A DNA stretch of 64,000 nt, taken from the NCBI GenBank assembly GCA_013399875.1, contig VXAZ01000475.1, forward strand, positions 118,179 through 182,178, given 5' to 3'. Numbering within the stretch: position 1 is the stretch's first letter; every line of letters begins with the position of its first letter. This DNA is from Gymnorhina tibicen (Eukaryota; Chordata; Aves; Passeriformes; Artamidae). The notes under the pieces were generated by a model, which saw nothing but the letters and a program-made list of their open reading frames with translations, was not told the DNA's origin and did not search any database. This document shows, in pieces, positions 48,971 through 61,800 of the stretch. Position numbers and translations under genes: made by a program.

Positions 48971-51900
48971 TTGTGGGAGGACACAGATTTTCCTTTTCCT
49001 TTATCAGACTTTTCTAAATTTTGGCAATCTCTTTGTTGCTACTCTAATTAATATAATATGTAATAACTTCAAATTAAAGCTGTGATCTCCCTGTAATAGA
49101 AGGTTTACACATAATAGGGAGAGATTACTTTTGCCAGTGATATGATGGCCCAAATAGATGTAGCAGGTAAGAAGAGGAAGAAAGGAAAAATAGTTATTCC
49201 CCACTGAAGGGCCACTTACTGATAGAATTGTCCCGGGGTCTGATCAAACTCCTGGGAATTACATGTGCACTGAGAAATTCAGCAGTGCCAGGGAGTGCAT
49301 CCCAGTGGCAGTGCTGTTCAGGAGAGCCTAGGAACAATTTTCCCCCAAGGCTAACTAACACCTTCCCAAAGACTTGCCAGGCACTGTTGGATAAGTTGCC
49401 ACACTGTGTTGGATGAAATCTCAGCAGTAGGAACACAGCCAGCCCGGGGTGAGCAGAATTACGGTCGCAGTTTGATCCTGGTTCCGTTTGTTAAACTTTT
49501 TGGATGAGAGGCAGAAAAGAAATCTGTATTAAATTTGACGTTAAATTCAAATTTCTTTTGTCTCATTTCAATGTCTTTTTAGATCACTACTCTTATTCAG
49601 ATGACATTATTCTTAAAAATCACTCTAGTGACTAAGGCAGTGTTTAAAGAACAAAACAAGCCCTTTTATCTTCCTCAGACAAATATCACAAAATGTTAAT
49701 TGATCAGTTTCCAGCTTCGACTTTTTTTTTTTGACAAATGAAAAAAGCTAAAGATAGCTGGTTCAGCAATAAACTTTTAGAATGCTCCCAAATTACATCA
49801 TGTAATTAATACTCAACTTATGAGCATTTATATTTGCAAACTTGATAAAAAATTCAGTCCACACAGTTTAGGAACACTAAATGATCCTTAGGAAGAAATA
49901 ATGCGTGAGGTTTCTGTAAATTTCATTTATTTAATTCCTGATATTCAATAGCTTTTAAGAGAAAAATTGTCACACTTTGACTCAGAAAATCCTTGACAAA
50001 AAAATTAGCAATGGTTATTTTTTAAAAAATGGAGAGGAGGCAAATTATTATGTTCTGAAACGGAATATTTATTCTTGAAATAACAGTATAGTCTCCTCAG
50101 TTTACTCTGTTCTCCTTCAAATAAGTCTGCAACTTTTGCCTATATCATCTTTTGCCTTTCAAAGAATCACTCTGTATCTATAAAGTGTGAAGATTCTGCT
50201 GGCAAAAGTAACAGATAAGAAAACAGCTGTGAAACAGAAGCCTCTTCTTCTGCCCTTCCTCCTTTGGACAGAGAAATTCAAACAGGAGAAAGCAGGATAA
50301 GAAAAATACTGTGCTTGGAGAATAAAACTCTCCCAAATCCACTTTCCGCCTTCCTAGGACAGCACTTGTTGATACTGGAAGCTGTTTGCCTGAAGAACAA
50401 CCATGAACCTCTTGATGATTTGTGAAGAAATCTGGAGCTGATTTGTGTAAGAGGGAGGAGTGATGTTCTGTTTTATTCTACCAGCATCTCACAGCCTTTC
50501 TGCTATGGCACTTAAGCCCTACAGGAATTCCATGCCCAAGGTAGTAAATCTTTGTGTCTAGAGGTGGGCTCAGGTTCCCTCATCAATTAGTTGATGAAGG
50601 TTAAGTGTCTGAAGGATATTTCTGGAAACTAGATTGGTGGGGGAGTCCTAATAGAACTGTGCTACGAATTTGAACACTGCTTCTGTATATGAGAAGAAAA
50701 AAGCACGTATCACCCATAACTTGAGAAAATTTGCAGACCTGTTTTGGTGGGGATTTTTGCAGACCTGTCATTTGAGAAACTTGTCTAAGGACATGTGGTA
50801 GACCTCTAAGCACTTTGATAATTGTGGCTTCAGCACTTGTACCTTTCTGTCTGCCATGAGCTCTAGGTCTATCTCTCAGCAGAAATTGAGGCATCTGTGA
50901 GTACAGAGGGAGAGAGAATTTCTGTTTTACATCTAATTCAGTTGTATAGGCACCAAAAACAAATACTATAAGCCTGTACATCAAACTCACAAAAAAAATT
51001 GTTTTGCAGATTCCCTTTCAGTTCAGTGCCATCCGCGGGGATACACCTCCCATCTGTGAGATGACTCTGTCACACTAGTATGGAAAGAGCTAGACTTCTC
51101 ATAGCTTAGGCAGGTGGTAGACTCCATTTAGAATCCTGTGATTCAGCTGTAGGAAATTTCTTTTTGGGATGGAAAAAAAAGGGAAATTTATGCAGGATGC
51201 CATTTGGAAAGATCTCAGGCTCAAGATTAGGTGGACTCATGAAAGTACTTTCTTGAAAACACATGGGTGCACCCCACTGCCTTCAGATATAATGTGACAA
51301 TGCCTCAGAATAAGTCTCAGGAAAAAGGAATATTGCTCATTTTTGCTGTTCACCACAGAAGCTGAGTATTGGAAGAACTTACCTGCAATTTCCAGTGGCG
51401 TGTGTTGTGGGTTTCTAATTTTATTTTTTTTTTAATCCTTACACATCTTGTGATTTCTGAATTTGAAAAAATTCAGAGGAAAAATAGTAGAAGATGTAGA
51501 CTGAGTACAAACAAATAAAGGGGAGCTTCTATTGTTGAAAATCTTAACCTGTTTGGTAATCCTGACAGCGCTATAATTTGGGTCCTTATAATCAGTTCCG
51601 TTACCTTTTTTGTTTCCCTTCCCCCCTTCCGCCTGGAGTTAGGATTTTGCACTGGGATCCGAAGTGTGAATCTCCTGTGGGACTCTGATCAAGAAAGTGA
51701 GGAATGTGCTCCTACCCTTGGCTGAAGCAAAAATCCATAAGGCAGAAGATCACTAGGTAGGCTCACGGTCTTACCTTTAAGAATGCACTGAAAGCATCAG
51801 TGTTGTATTTGCGCAGTGGAATTTGTGTGTTTTCCCCTTTTGGAAGCAGAGCTTATTCTAATAGGTTAGAAATCTGTGGATGCAGATTGGTTTCAGCAGA

Positions 51901-54900
51901 AGAAGCAAAGCGCTCAGCTTAGGTAACTAGTTTATGTCCTATATTCTATTTAAGGATTGTGAACTAGCTAGTGCACAGGCCACAAGTCCCCCCGGTCTAG
52001 ATAGGACTTTCTGGCTCCTCACACGGAGCCACATGAACCTCTGGGCCTGGAGAAGGCAGCATGCCGGCCAGAGGTACAGCTGACAGGCACATGGGGATGA
52101 TGCCTAGCTCAGGCTCGTGATCTTTGTCCATTCTTAAATTCTCCTTTGCCATTTCCTTTTGGGAAAAGTAGAGATAATTGCTTTCCTCATCATTAACATG
52201 GCACTCCTGTGCACTACAACCTCTTCGGCTATGGGAATTTTTTTTTTTTTTGTGTATGTGTGGGTACTTATTCGGTATTATAAATGAAAGCCTTTCACAG
52301 GACTCTGATGTGCCTGCTCCCTGACTATAGGTCATCCACTTTTCTTATCCCAGAAAAGGACCTTGGCTGGTGTGCTATTTTTTATCTTCTCTCTTTGGGA
52401 ATGTTAATAGCTTAAAGGGAGCCCCCAAAGCCCCTACTCAAGCCAAAGACTCTCTAAACTTTATTTTCCTACTGTCCTCCATATAAAAGCTTTTCGCTAT
52501 GCCTGCCTCTACCCCTCCTCCTTCTTCAAAGCTTATTCAAGTATGTCATCTCCCTGATGCTCTTTTCTTCCAACACTTACCAGCTTGGTGCATTTTCTTC
52601 CACCTGCCTATTAGTCCACTGCGTGCTGTACATGTATACATAGAGGGACGTCCTGCTTGCCCTTCCTGCAAGCCCACCCCCAGAGAAAAAGAGGCACATC
52701 AGTATACGGGTGTGCAAGTATATTTCACTAAAGTAACACTTAAGTGCTTCAATTTGCCCACGATGGACAAGTTCAGGTAAATCTGAAATCTCATCAGTTG
52801 AGAGACAACACTGAGATGATTTTTTTTTGTTGTTCACATTTAAGGAGTTTAAGTACTTCAGCAATATCTAATATTGTATCTGTGGCCACAACTGGCTATG
52901 TAGACTTATAGAAAAAAAAAAAGGCAAGAGGGAAAAGATTTAGGCTAAAGGATAAAAGATTAAACAAAAGTGATGCGATTTCATTTGTTAAATATTAATT
53001 TTTTATTAGGTCATATACAGCTTTACTGTTTTGGGATCTGCTACACAAAGTTGTTTCACTTAACCCTTGAGTAACACAGGCAAAGTCATTGAAAATAGCA
53101 AAATCAGTGTTTTCAGATCATAAACAATAAGCTTAGAACAAATGAAATACAGATGGCTTTACTGGATTTAATTACATATGAAACTGAATACCATGAAAAC
53201 AAAGTACCATAAAAAGATAAACGTATTTATTAGGACAATGTTTTATGAACTTCAGATATGCATATTATTAATAGGAAAAACTGAGTCTAGACAAAGAAAT
53301 ACTATTGCACTTGAAGAGCTAGTATTTTGCAATTGCTTCAGTAGGCTTTTAAATGATAGCACAAAACCACATTTTAAAATCTCTTGTTCTGCTTCCTGAA
53401 TGCAGAGGAATTTACTATCCCACTTGTGGGAGCTGTGGCCCTGTCTGGCACCGCTATGTGTGTACCGGAGAATAAAAAGGGGTAGAAGGAAGGCAGAGAT
53501 AATTATAAGTTGAAGAGGAGACTCTTTTTGACAATGTAGTCTTAAAAGAATACGACATATTTCAGTACCAGTATTTTAATGCCACTTACTCTTCCATCTA
53601 TTAAAAAAAAAACGTTCCTGAAGTTACAGTTTTGAACTAACCATTCTGAAAATAAAGTCATATCCTAGTATATAATCTCAGTATCTCTTATTTAATAAAA
53701 AAAAGTTCAGTTTTCATAAAAACCCTGTCTCATAAAAACTAACTCTCCTGCATAAGTGTACTGAACTCAGCCAAATCATGGCAAAACCAGTGTCATTTAA
53801 TTATCTGACTTGTAAGTCTAATTAAAGTATACTTAACTACACCTTGTATCATACCAAAAAATATCATGTTTATTACTACTGATGCTAAAGGAAACTTGTA
53901 CAAGACTGAAGCTTGGTCTTTATTAATGAAAACACAAATCCAGTTAAGACTTCAGACAAGCTCTCATTTTTCAATTAACATGTTCTATTTCAAATTTATT
54001 CAGAGCTGAAACAAGAGTTTCATTTACAGCTGAGGAAAGCAAAGATGAAACTTTGTTCTTTCTTTTGTGCTCAGCCATACAATTTATTTTTCTCCTGGCA
54101 ATGGATTTTAAATCTCTTTCCTTTTTTTTTTTTTAATGGGAACTGTTTTAGTAAGCGCCGACATTAGAGCTGACAATGCTTTGTGTGGGTTTTTTTTCCT
54201 TTTGCCTGGTTTCTGTGTCTGTGTGTGCAGGCATGCATTCATTAACGTAATTCCTCAACATTCAACAAGAGTGCATCATAAACCAGAGGAAAAAAGCCTC
54301 ATAAATATTTAGATCCTCCACCTACCTTCCAAAACTAAAGTGAAAAAGAGTATTTAGTGTGGACTTGGTTTGAGTTAATCTGCATATGAACTGAAAGGGG
54401 GTACAAAAGGATGAAAAGGTGGTGGAAACGAGCATACAAACCCCATAGTCTCCAGGGGGCCATTCATCTTGTTCTTGTCAATACAATCTCAGTCTCCCTG
54501 CCTGGCTGTGCTCTGCGCATGACCGACAGCCTGGCTTTGCAAAGGATGTGCGGGCTTTAGCCTGCTTTGCTTGCTCCTATCGGGTAATTCTGCCAGAGGA
54601 GAAGAAAAATACTTCACCTTTAGGAAGCTGGGGAAATTCCTCTACCTGCTTGTGGTCCACACACTGACATACAAACTTAAAACATTTACATAAAAGGACA
54701 AGTAGGTTATATGAAAAGCAATTTTAGGTAATTTGACAATTAATGAGAGGTAATGACATCATGATGTAGCTTTAAGCATGCTACAAACCCATACAACTCG
54801 GACCAAGGGTTGTATATATTTACATATAAAACTCTGCTATTTCTAATGAACAACACTGTCAAAAATTACAGATAAAAACCCAGACCACCCACAAAATTTA

Positions 54901-55680
54901 GGACTTAGTGTACTTTCACAATTGAACAGTCAGAATAGTTCAGGATTCTGCAAATTGTTTTTATATATTTTAATTTTTAAAAATGAGGGAATGTGTAATA
55001 CATTATTTTTTCTTTTATGATCTGAGACAAATTAATTTTGACTGATTTCATCATACTACCTACATACAACGACTTCTGATCTACAACTACTGTTTTTAGG
55101 TATTCTTTTCAGCCAAAGGGCATAAAGACCACTAAAGTCTTACTACCAGATAATACAAATGGTGATTTCACACAAAACAAAATTTTTGATCATAAACAGC
55201 CAAAACAGCAGTTTTTTGGTTTTATGTGAGGACAAACTCAGAATGAAATACGTGTAACTTACTAAACTAATCAAACTCCACATCAGTCAGATAAATTGAA
55301 TTACAGCAAAATTACATAAATACTACATGCAAAATGGTCGTTTTAGTCCCATAATAATCACTTATCTTACTACACTGCTAATCTTCTATTATCTGCTTGT
55401 GATAACAGAAAAGTCCAAGCATACTCTTTTCAAATTATTCTGTATTTCAGTCTCCTCCTTAAATGAACTCAGCCAAAGTGGGATTTTTTGGTTGGTTGGT
55501 TTTTGTTACCAGACCTCCTCAAAACCCTGTCAGTGACCACACCAAAGTGACATCAGGTACAAGCATGAGCGTGCAAGCTGCTCTGGCTCCCCCACTCATC
55601 ACCTGGTGTCACTCTGACACGCAGAACTCCGCCTACCCTGACAAGCTCCTAATGAAGTACCAGGGTGTATCTGTAGCCAG

Positions 55681-55759
55681 AGGGATAATTGATCTTGCTA
55701 TGAACCTGTAAGACAGGTGCATACAAACTTCAAAATGGGACAAAAGATCAATTATGCCT
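55681..55759. repeat. Inverted repeat, about 16-base arms with a 47-base loop
   Basis: AGGGATAATTGATCTT at 55681-55696 pairs with AAGATCAATTATGCCT at 55744-55759, with one mismatch and a perfect inner core of 12 bases. It could form a stem-loop in RNA or be the trace of a small palindromic insertion. The arms lack the flanking target-site duplication that would mark a transposon. Confidence 0.75.
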
Positions 55760-56527
55760 CTAGTAATGAAAATCAGATGGATAGCTATAAATAGACTATC
55801 TGGAAAGAAAACCAAGGTAGGGATGTATATTTTAATTGACTTGCTAAAGGGAAGACCACCTTCTGGCCTGAAAATTGGCCATTTAATTGGCTAGGTCATG
55901 ACTTCTTATAACCAAGTAGAAAAATGCTAGAGATAGGGAAATGCTTTAAGTCAACCAGTGCCTTCCATCCACCTCTAGCAGGGAAATGGTTTGCCAGCCT
56001 CTCAAATAACAGGAACTTTACAGTCTTTTCTACAGTGGGAAGAAGGAAGGCTTTCTAATCTGGATTACTTAACACCTGTTTTCACGTTGACCTTCTTTAA
56101 TCAAAACATTACAACAAAAATTAGCAGTACCTTCTTTTTCCTGTATAGTTCCCACTGCAACCTGTTGTTGTAACTGCAGAGAGTCAGACCAAGTATTTAT
56201 TCGTTAATACAGATACAAACAGTATTGTTACACAAATTGAATAGCGGAGTATACTCTCTGGGAAACTGATTTTTGCATTTCTCTGCTCTGCTGACAGGGT
56301 AACAATTCTTTAGCCCTATCAGAATTTGATGTGTATAGGGTGTGCACATGCTAAAAGCAGAGACAGTTGATGTACCTGTTCTGTCAAAACAAAAACCTGC
56401 AATCAAAGAAGTGTCATAACCTTTCTTTAACGATTTGACAAGTTACTTAAATACCTAAAAGGTGAAGAACTGTCCATGAAACTTTCATATACTCCTTTTT
56501 AAACAAATACAATACCATAAAAGATAA

Positions 56528-56543
56528 CGTTAACACGTTAACA
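56528..56543. repeat. Tandem CGTTAACA duplication
   Basis: The octamer CGTTAACA occurs twice back to back, giving two palindromic GTTAAC cores spaced by two bases. It recalls an HNF1-type half-site pair, but the spacing differs from the usual single-base spacer. Confidence 0.6.
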
Positions 56544-58734
56544 TGATTGCCCTTATTTATGAATTGTAAAATAACTTCCATAATAAAAAGCTGCCTATTA
56601 GAGAAGGATCTTAAAAGCTTCTACAAATTATAAGAAAAGTTGTACAATATTGGAAACTTCTCATATTCTAAATGAACAGGAATATCTAGACTCATGTGAA
56701 TGGGGTCTGTACAGAAGTAATTTGAATCTACAAGAAATGCATTATATTTCCCTTCCCTATATTTCAGTCATAATCTGAGACCAAGCACAAAACATTTCAC
56801 TAAGAATAATAACAAAAAATTGTAAGAATTTGAGAATGGCCAGCAGTGTAAAGTGTAATTTCCAGATACTGCAAATTTAGCTGCAGTGATTTTTGCATGT
56901 ATTTTGCCTCTACACCACAGTGAACTTTTCAGCTTATTCCCTTGTGCCTCTATTCTGTGGTCTGGCCAACACAATGACTAGATGAATGTAAAATATTAAC
57001 ACACTTCCGAAAGGTAGGGAATGACTGCGTTACCTTCAACAGAGTAATTTAGTTCTTGTCAAAATCCTGAACCCAAGCTGTTGTTCAAACTATGCCACGA
57101 TGAGGAGTGGTTGATAGAAAACGTTCCTGTATGTTTACAGTGAGATGCAGCTGATGGCTCAACAGTTTGCAATGGCCACTCCAGACATCCAAAAGGTGTA
57201 GGACACATCTGCACAGAGTAGGCAGATGCCATACAAAAACTATGAGATAAAGTGAACTTCTGGAAATTCAAGTGGAATACCACAAGGCAAGGGAACCCTA
57301 TCCTTCATTGTGCTTATAAACTTGTAACAGTGACTTACTAGGATCAAACAATGACCTCATTTTAAGCAATAATCAGATCCAGCATTAGCTATATACGATG
57401 ATACCATCTTGTATGAAGTGACTGCAGCTCAAAACAAGCCACATCTCCTAGATAAGCAAACAACCCAGTAATGTTCACCTTTTGGCTTTGAGCCCAAGAA
57501 TCATGTTTTATTGATTCTTACGACCTGGCCTCTGAGCTCTGGTGACAGTCAAACAGGGACTTATGATGCACCAGCCTACAAATTCCAACTAAGACGGCAT
57601 GAGATTTGGGATGCTTCCTGTTTCTATGAGGAAATCCTGAATTTATCTCAGTGCTTAAGCAATAATTCTCTGCACTTTTATAATGCCTTTCATCCAAGCA
57701 ACTTGAAGTATTCGACTACAAAGTGTTTCACAGCTTCTGAAGAGTAGAAAACAGTGAAATGGGTTCCAGGGCATATGATAATTTAAATATATGTGGCTAC
57801 TATATTCCAGGAAAAATCTCCCACACTCAACAGAAAGACTGTGGGTAGGAGGAACAAATGGGAGACAATGAGTCATCCACAATCAAAACAAAGTTTAGGC
57901 TTCCTAAAGTGAAAAAGGACCATAAGAAAATATTGAGAAATTGAACACTGTCGTTTCCTTTTAGAGAAAAGGCACAAATAGCAATGGTCAGACAAAAAAA
58001 GAGCCTCTGAGCTACTAGAGCATGGAAACACAATGGTCTTTGTGTGGGTAATCAACAACCACTGTAGCATTGCTCTGTCCTTTGCTCTGGATGAACACTG
58101 TTGAGCAACTCTGTCTCATCTCCAGAAGCTTTCAACGTTCATACTGCTTAGTGCCTTTCTCTTCTCACAGCTCTGTAGCTCCACATATTTCTCTTCACCA
58201 TTAAAACAAGGATTCACATTTAATAAAGACCTGGGAAATATAAAGTATTTTGAGCAGGCAGAAAAAGAAGACTTCTAGTAAAAAATAAAATTCTGGCCTT
58301 TTCAGACTGACTAATTACATTTTCTTAGAAGGCCCAGCTATACAAATGTTTCTTGCTCATTACTGCAGTTCTAAAAAAGGCTAAAGTTTTCTTATAATTT
58401 GTTTAGATGTTTTCTGTCCAGTTAAATATATGCTCCTTTTGTAAGAAGTGCTGCTCTTTAAGCACTGAACATCAAGAACCATATGCAACACATCACTAGC
58501 AATCCCACAGTGTAAGTCAATATACATATGCATTCACATTTCACACGTTAAAAGGAAAAGTTAAATTAATGCTTCAACTGCATTTTAAATTCTGTTTTGT
58601 TTTAGTCATAATCGAGAAAAATGGCAAATTCCAATCTATTTACAAAGTTAAGATTGAAAACATTTATATTTCACAGTAACCAATACACTCTGGTATTTTA
58701 CCAAAACACGGTGCACCTGAAAAACAGAACTTAC

Positions 58735-58852
58735 CTGTTTCTTTAGCTGTCAGATCTTTGCCACCATGGCTGCCAAAATAAATCTGCAAATTTCCCTGGT
58801 ATGAACTATTTATTTTTACTTTTTTAATCCTATAGTTTAGGCGAAAACACTT
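58735..58852 (-). other. Candidate exon on the minus strand (unidentified)
   Basis: On the minus strand the segment ends in AAACAG followed by the near-consensus donor GTAAGT. Two acceptors are possible: TTGTGAG ending at 58853, behind a short T/C-rich stretch, or CTATAG ending at 58830. One frame is open through the exon from either acceptor, is stop-free for roughly 80 codons from near 58.9 kb to near 58.67 kb, and contains INSSYQGNLQIYFGSHGGKD, which looks protein-like; the other two frames are closed. The protein is not recognised. The locus lies about 5 kb left of the CpG island, so it could be an exon of a divergent lncRNA or an unknown gene starting there. It could equally be a chance frame, since no second coding exon could be tied to it. 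Confidence 0.3.
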
Positions 58853-58896
58853 CTCACAACGGTGAAAAGTAAAAATACTGATTATGTATCTTACAG
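58836..58896 (+). other. Candidate non-coding exon on the plus strand
   Basis: A T-rich tract followed by ATCCTATAG gives a good acceptor at 58835, and the segment ends in TTACAG followed by GTAAGTATG, a near-perfect donor. All three frames contain a stop, so if spliced it would be a UTR or lncRNA exon. It overlaps the minus-strand candidate by a few bases at most and shares its acceptor sequence region. Confidence 0.25.
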
Positions 58897-58899
58897 GTA

Positions 58900-61800
58900 A
58901 GTATGTCTTTCAACATTGTATTTTTAGTTACATGTAGCAAATTTTAAAAAGCTGCTGAGGGCACTATTGTAGCTGAGATGATTGCATCAATTAAGATGCA
59001 GAATGTTATCCTGGATAGTTTTAAACTTAGGCATCTAGTTCAAAACAGACAGAAGGTAAAAAAAACCCCAAGTATGTTTGAAATAATGACCAAGATCTTT
59101 CAATATTCTTAATTTCCAGGTATGATAATACTGTAATCTTTTAAACTTGAATGTGCATTAGCTGGACTTCCACTGGCAGGTATTATATTTAGCAATGTCA
59201 GTTCAGTGCCCCCCAGATCAGGGCAGCATTTATAGTGATACACATTCACTCCTACTCCCACTTTGCAATGTGGGCACAGGCTGGCTCACTTATTGCTACC
59301 AAAAGCGACAGGCCAGAAGCCACTTGAAATTCCTCCCTGCGTGAGCACAGACCTGTACAGCTAAGGCAGTGATTTGTAACTGCAGAGATGGAAGTGTTAT
59401 ATCCCAGCACATCAAGTGAAGCCATGGGTCTGTGCATGGGGTTAGAAACACTGGGAAAACACTGTGCATGGTGCGTTTCAAGAGGTTAGTTGGCTTCTTT
59501 TAATGACCTAGGAAGAGCATCAACTACTGATAATCCAGCTGTAAAATGCACTAAAACAGTGCAAGTGTTTATAAATTATAAGGTGTAGGAATGTTATGAG
59601 CTTAGAGGGAAAACACACCTTCAAAATACAGGATTCAAATATGCTCTGTAAACGGTGTGCCCTCCCCCAGCTTTTAAATTTAAGCGCTGTTATGAAGATG
59701 ATAAAGTGGATAAATTTTATGTTTACAATGCAGTACCTCAATTTAGTTTTCTCTCTGTAACTGCTGGCATTTTCTTATTTTCTCTGCCTTGTCAGATTGC
59801 TTTTCTTTTCCTCCTTCTCACCATTTTTTGCCTTTCTCAACAATGCTGTAATAAAACTGGCATACCTGAGACTTCATTTTCATCTTCTGCTGGAAAGTGT
59901 GAAATGAAACCAATCTATGCTTTGTTTTTAATGCACAGAGATTTCTCAAGAGCACAGCAGAAGCACCACCCTCTCTAGACAGACACACCTTTTCTTGTTG
60001 CTAGAATGCTATCTCTTCTAGAAAGAAAGTCTGCCTAGTGCTTAAAGAAACTGCATGTACATCCATTGCATACCCATGGAAATTATCCACTCAAAAATGC
60101 AATTTCATAGGCAATCATTCTATGATAATCTGAACACAGATGTAATACATTCTACTATATATTGATTTACACCTTTTCCGTGCATAACCGTGACTCTCTG
60201 GTAGGTTGATAAGGTGAAGCCCAGTACAGAGATACCCCTGCCCTCCCTAACTACGGAGAGTTACACAAAATGCTTAGCATTTTATCAAGTAGAATATAGT
60301 CCCTTCCATCCTATCCATGTAACAGTGTCCTTTAACAGTAACCTAAGGTATATGAAATACACATCTTACCAAGAAAGCTGACAGGTACAAGATTTAGGTC
60401 AAAACTGGAAACATACTTTTTTATTTTACTTAACAGTGTCTTTTCTCCCCAGTCTAATGATTGCATAATTAATACGCAACCACAGGAACAATGAGAATGT
60501 AGCTCTTCCTACTCTTGTGCAAATCAATGAATCACAAAGGTATCTCTTCTTCTGGCTCCTTTATTCTGGACTGAGGAAGAGCCAGTTCTACCAGGAGTGA
60601 TACTGTGGGTTACTACACCCTTCTTCACAATTGCTGTACAACTCGAAGTAACCGAAGAGATACAAATCTGAATCCTTCCAGACTAAGGTGTGCTTAAAAT
60701 CTGTATCTTTCAGTTCTTCAGCAATCACGTAACATCGCTAGTGGACAAATATAGGCATTATCTCTCCTGGGATTACACAGAGTACTCGGACATGTCCCTT
60801 TTGAACACTACATCATCTGCTTATTACTTTGAATGACACACTACTATAGTTTCTGCTTGAAAAGTTACCTGTCAGTTTGCCTTAATGTCAAGGGAAATAT
60901 GTTTTTGTTGTCAAACACAGCGCAGAATTTTCATGTAATTGGTCCTTGAGATTTTTAGCTTGGCTCTTGACCTTATTCTATTAAGGCATTCATGACATTG
61001 CAGAAATAAATGTATTTCAGAAGTTCATCTGGTTTTGGGCACGTTTGATTACAGTAGCTACAGTCTTGTACACCATGAACGATTCAATACTGAATCACAT
61101 ACACAGTATTTTTTTTTCAAGTGACTGTAATGGGTGAGTGAAGAATTGCTTCTTTTCCTAAAGAAGTGTAGTACAGCATATTGGTACCTTCCTGTTACAG
61201 AGAGCATTGCAGAAGGCTCATGACATCCAACAGCCTAGCCTATGCCTATGAATTGGTAAACAGAGACACTGGAAGTAATAGCCAACACTTTTGAAAGAGC
61301 ATGCTTCCCAGTAGTCATTAGCCTTTGCCTCTATTTCCAAAGGTGTTATCAGCTATGAACATTATAGCAGTAATTGAATCTGCTTTTTATGATCATTGCA
61401 GGCCTTTACTGTAATACACAGAGGCTGCTGCTGGCATTATCATAATTCTTCTAACTTTGAGATTAGATTAATGCAATAAAACTTCACCTTAAAAGAGAAA
61501 CTGTTGGAGAATACTACAGGTTACATGATACAGGAAGGGCTACCTCGATGAAAACACAAGTGCTGAGGATAGGGACTTCTGCTTGTGTCTAGATAGAAGT
61601 GAAGACATTGGGTAGTTACCTAAAGAACAAGACCACAGGACCTGGTTATCTTGAAACACACTAAGCAACCTCTATCTCCCTGCCCCCTCCCCTTCCCTCA
61701 TATCAACACCTCACAACCTCTCCCCCAAACCCACAGAACCCGTTTGCCCAGCCCTGGATCACGTCCTCCCCCCAGCCTTCTTCCCCCATGGGAAAGCTGC

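Larger units (their letters stand above)
48081..58734. other. AT-rich intergenic, no gene seen
   Basis: Dense stop codons in all frames. It contains short alternating-base runs near 48.9 kb, several donor-like GTAAG sites on the minus strand (near 51.38 and 51.77 kb) without matching acceptors, an inverted repeat at 55.68-55.76 kb and a small tandem duplication at 56.53 kb. A few CpGs cluster at 54.52-54.58 kb but no exon could be built there. Confidence 0.55.

Noticed and set aside
51361..51425. Minus-strand GCAG-GTAAGT donor near 51.38 kb
   Set aside because: The only upstream AG sits behind an A-rich run, not a pyrimidine tract, so no exon could be framed.
54585..54680. Minus-strand frame with an AAAG-GTGAAG donor near 54.6 kb
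   Set aside because: The frame looked protein-like for about 30 codons, but no acceptor with a pyrimidine tract was found and it runs into a stop just beyond the donor.
59655..59978. 107-codon plus-strand frame after a CCCCCAG acceptor-like site
   Set aside because: No donor follows and no family is recognised. The hydrophobic centre is T-rich by composition.
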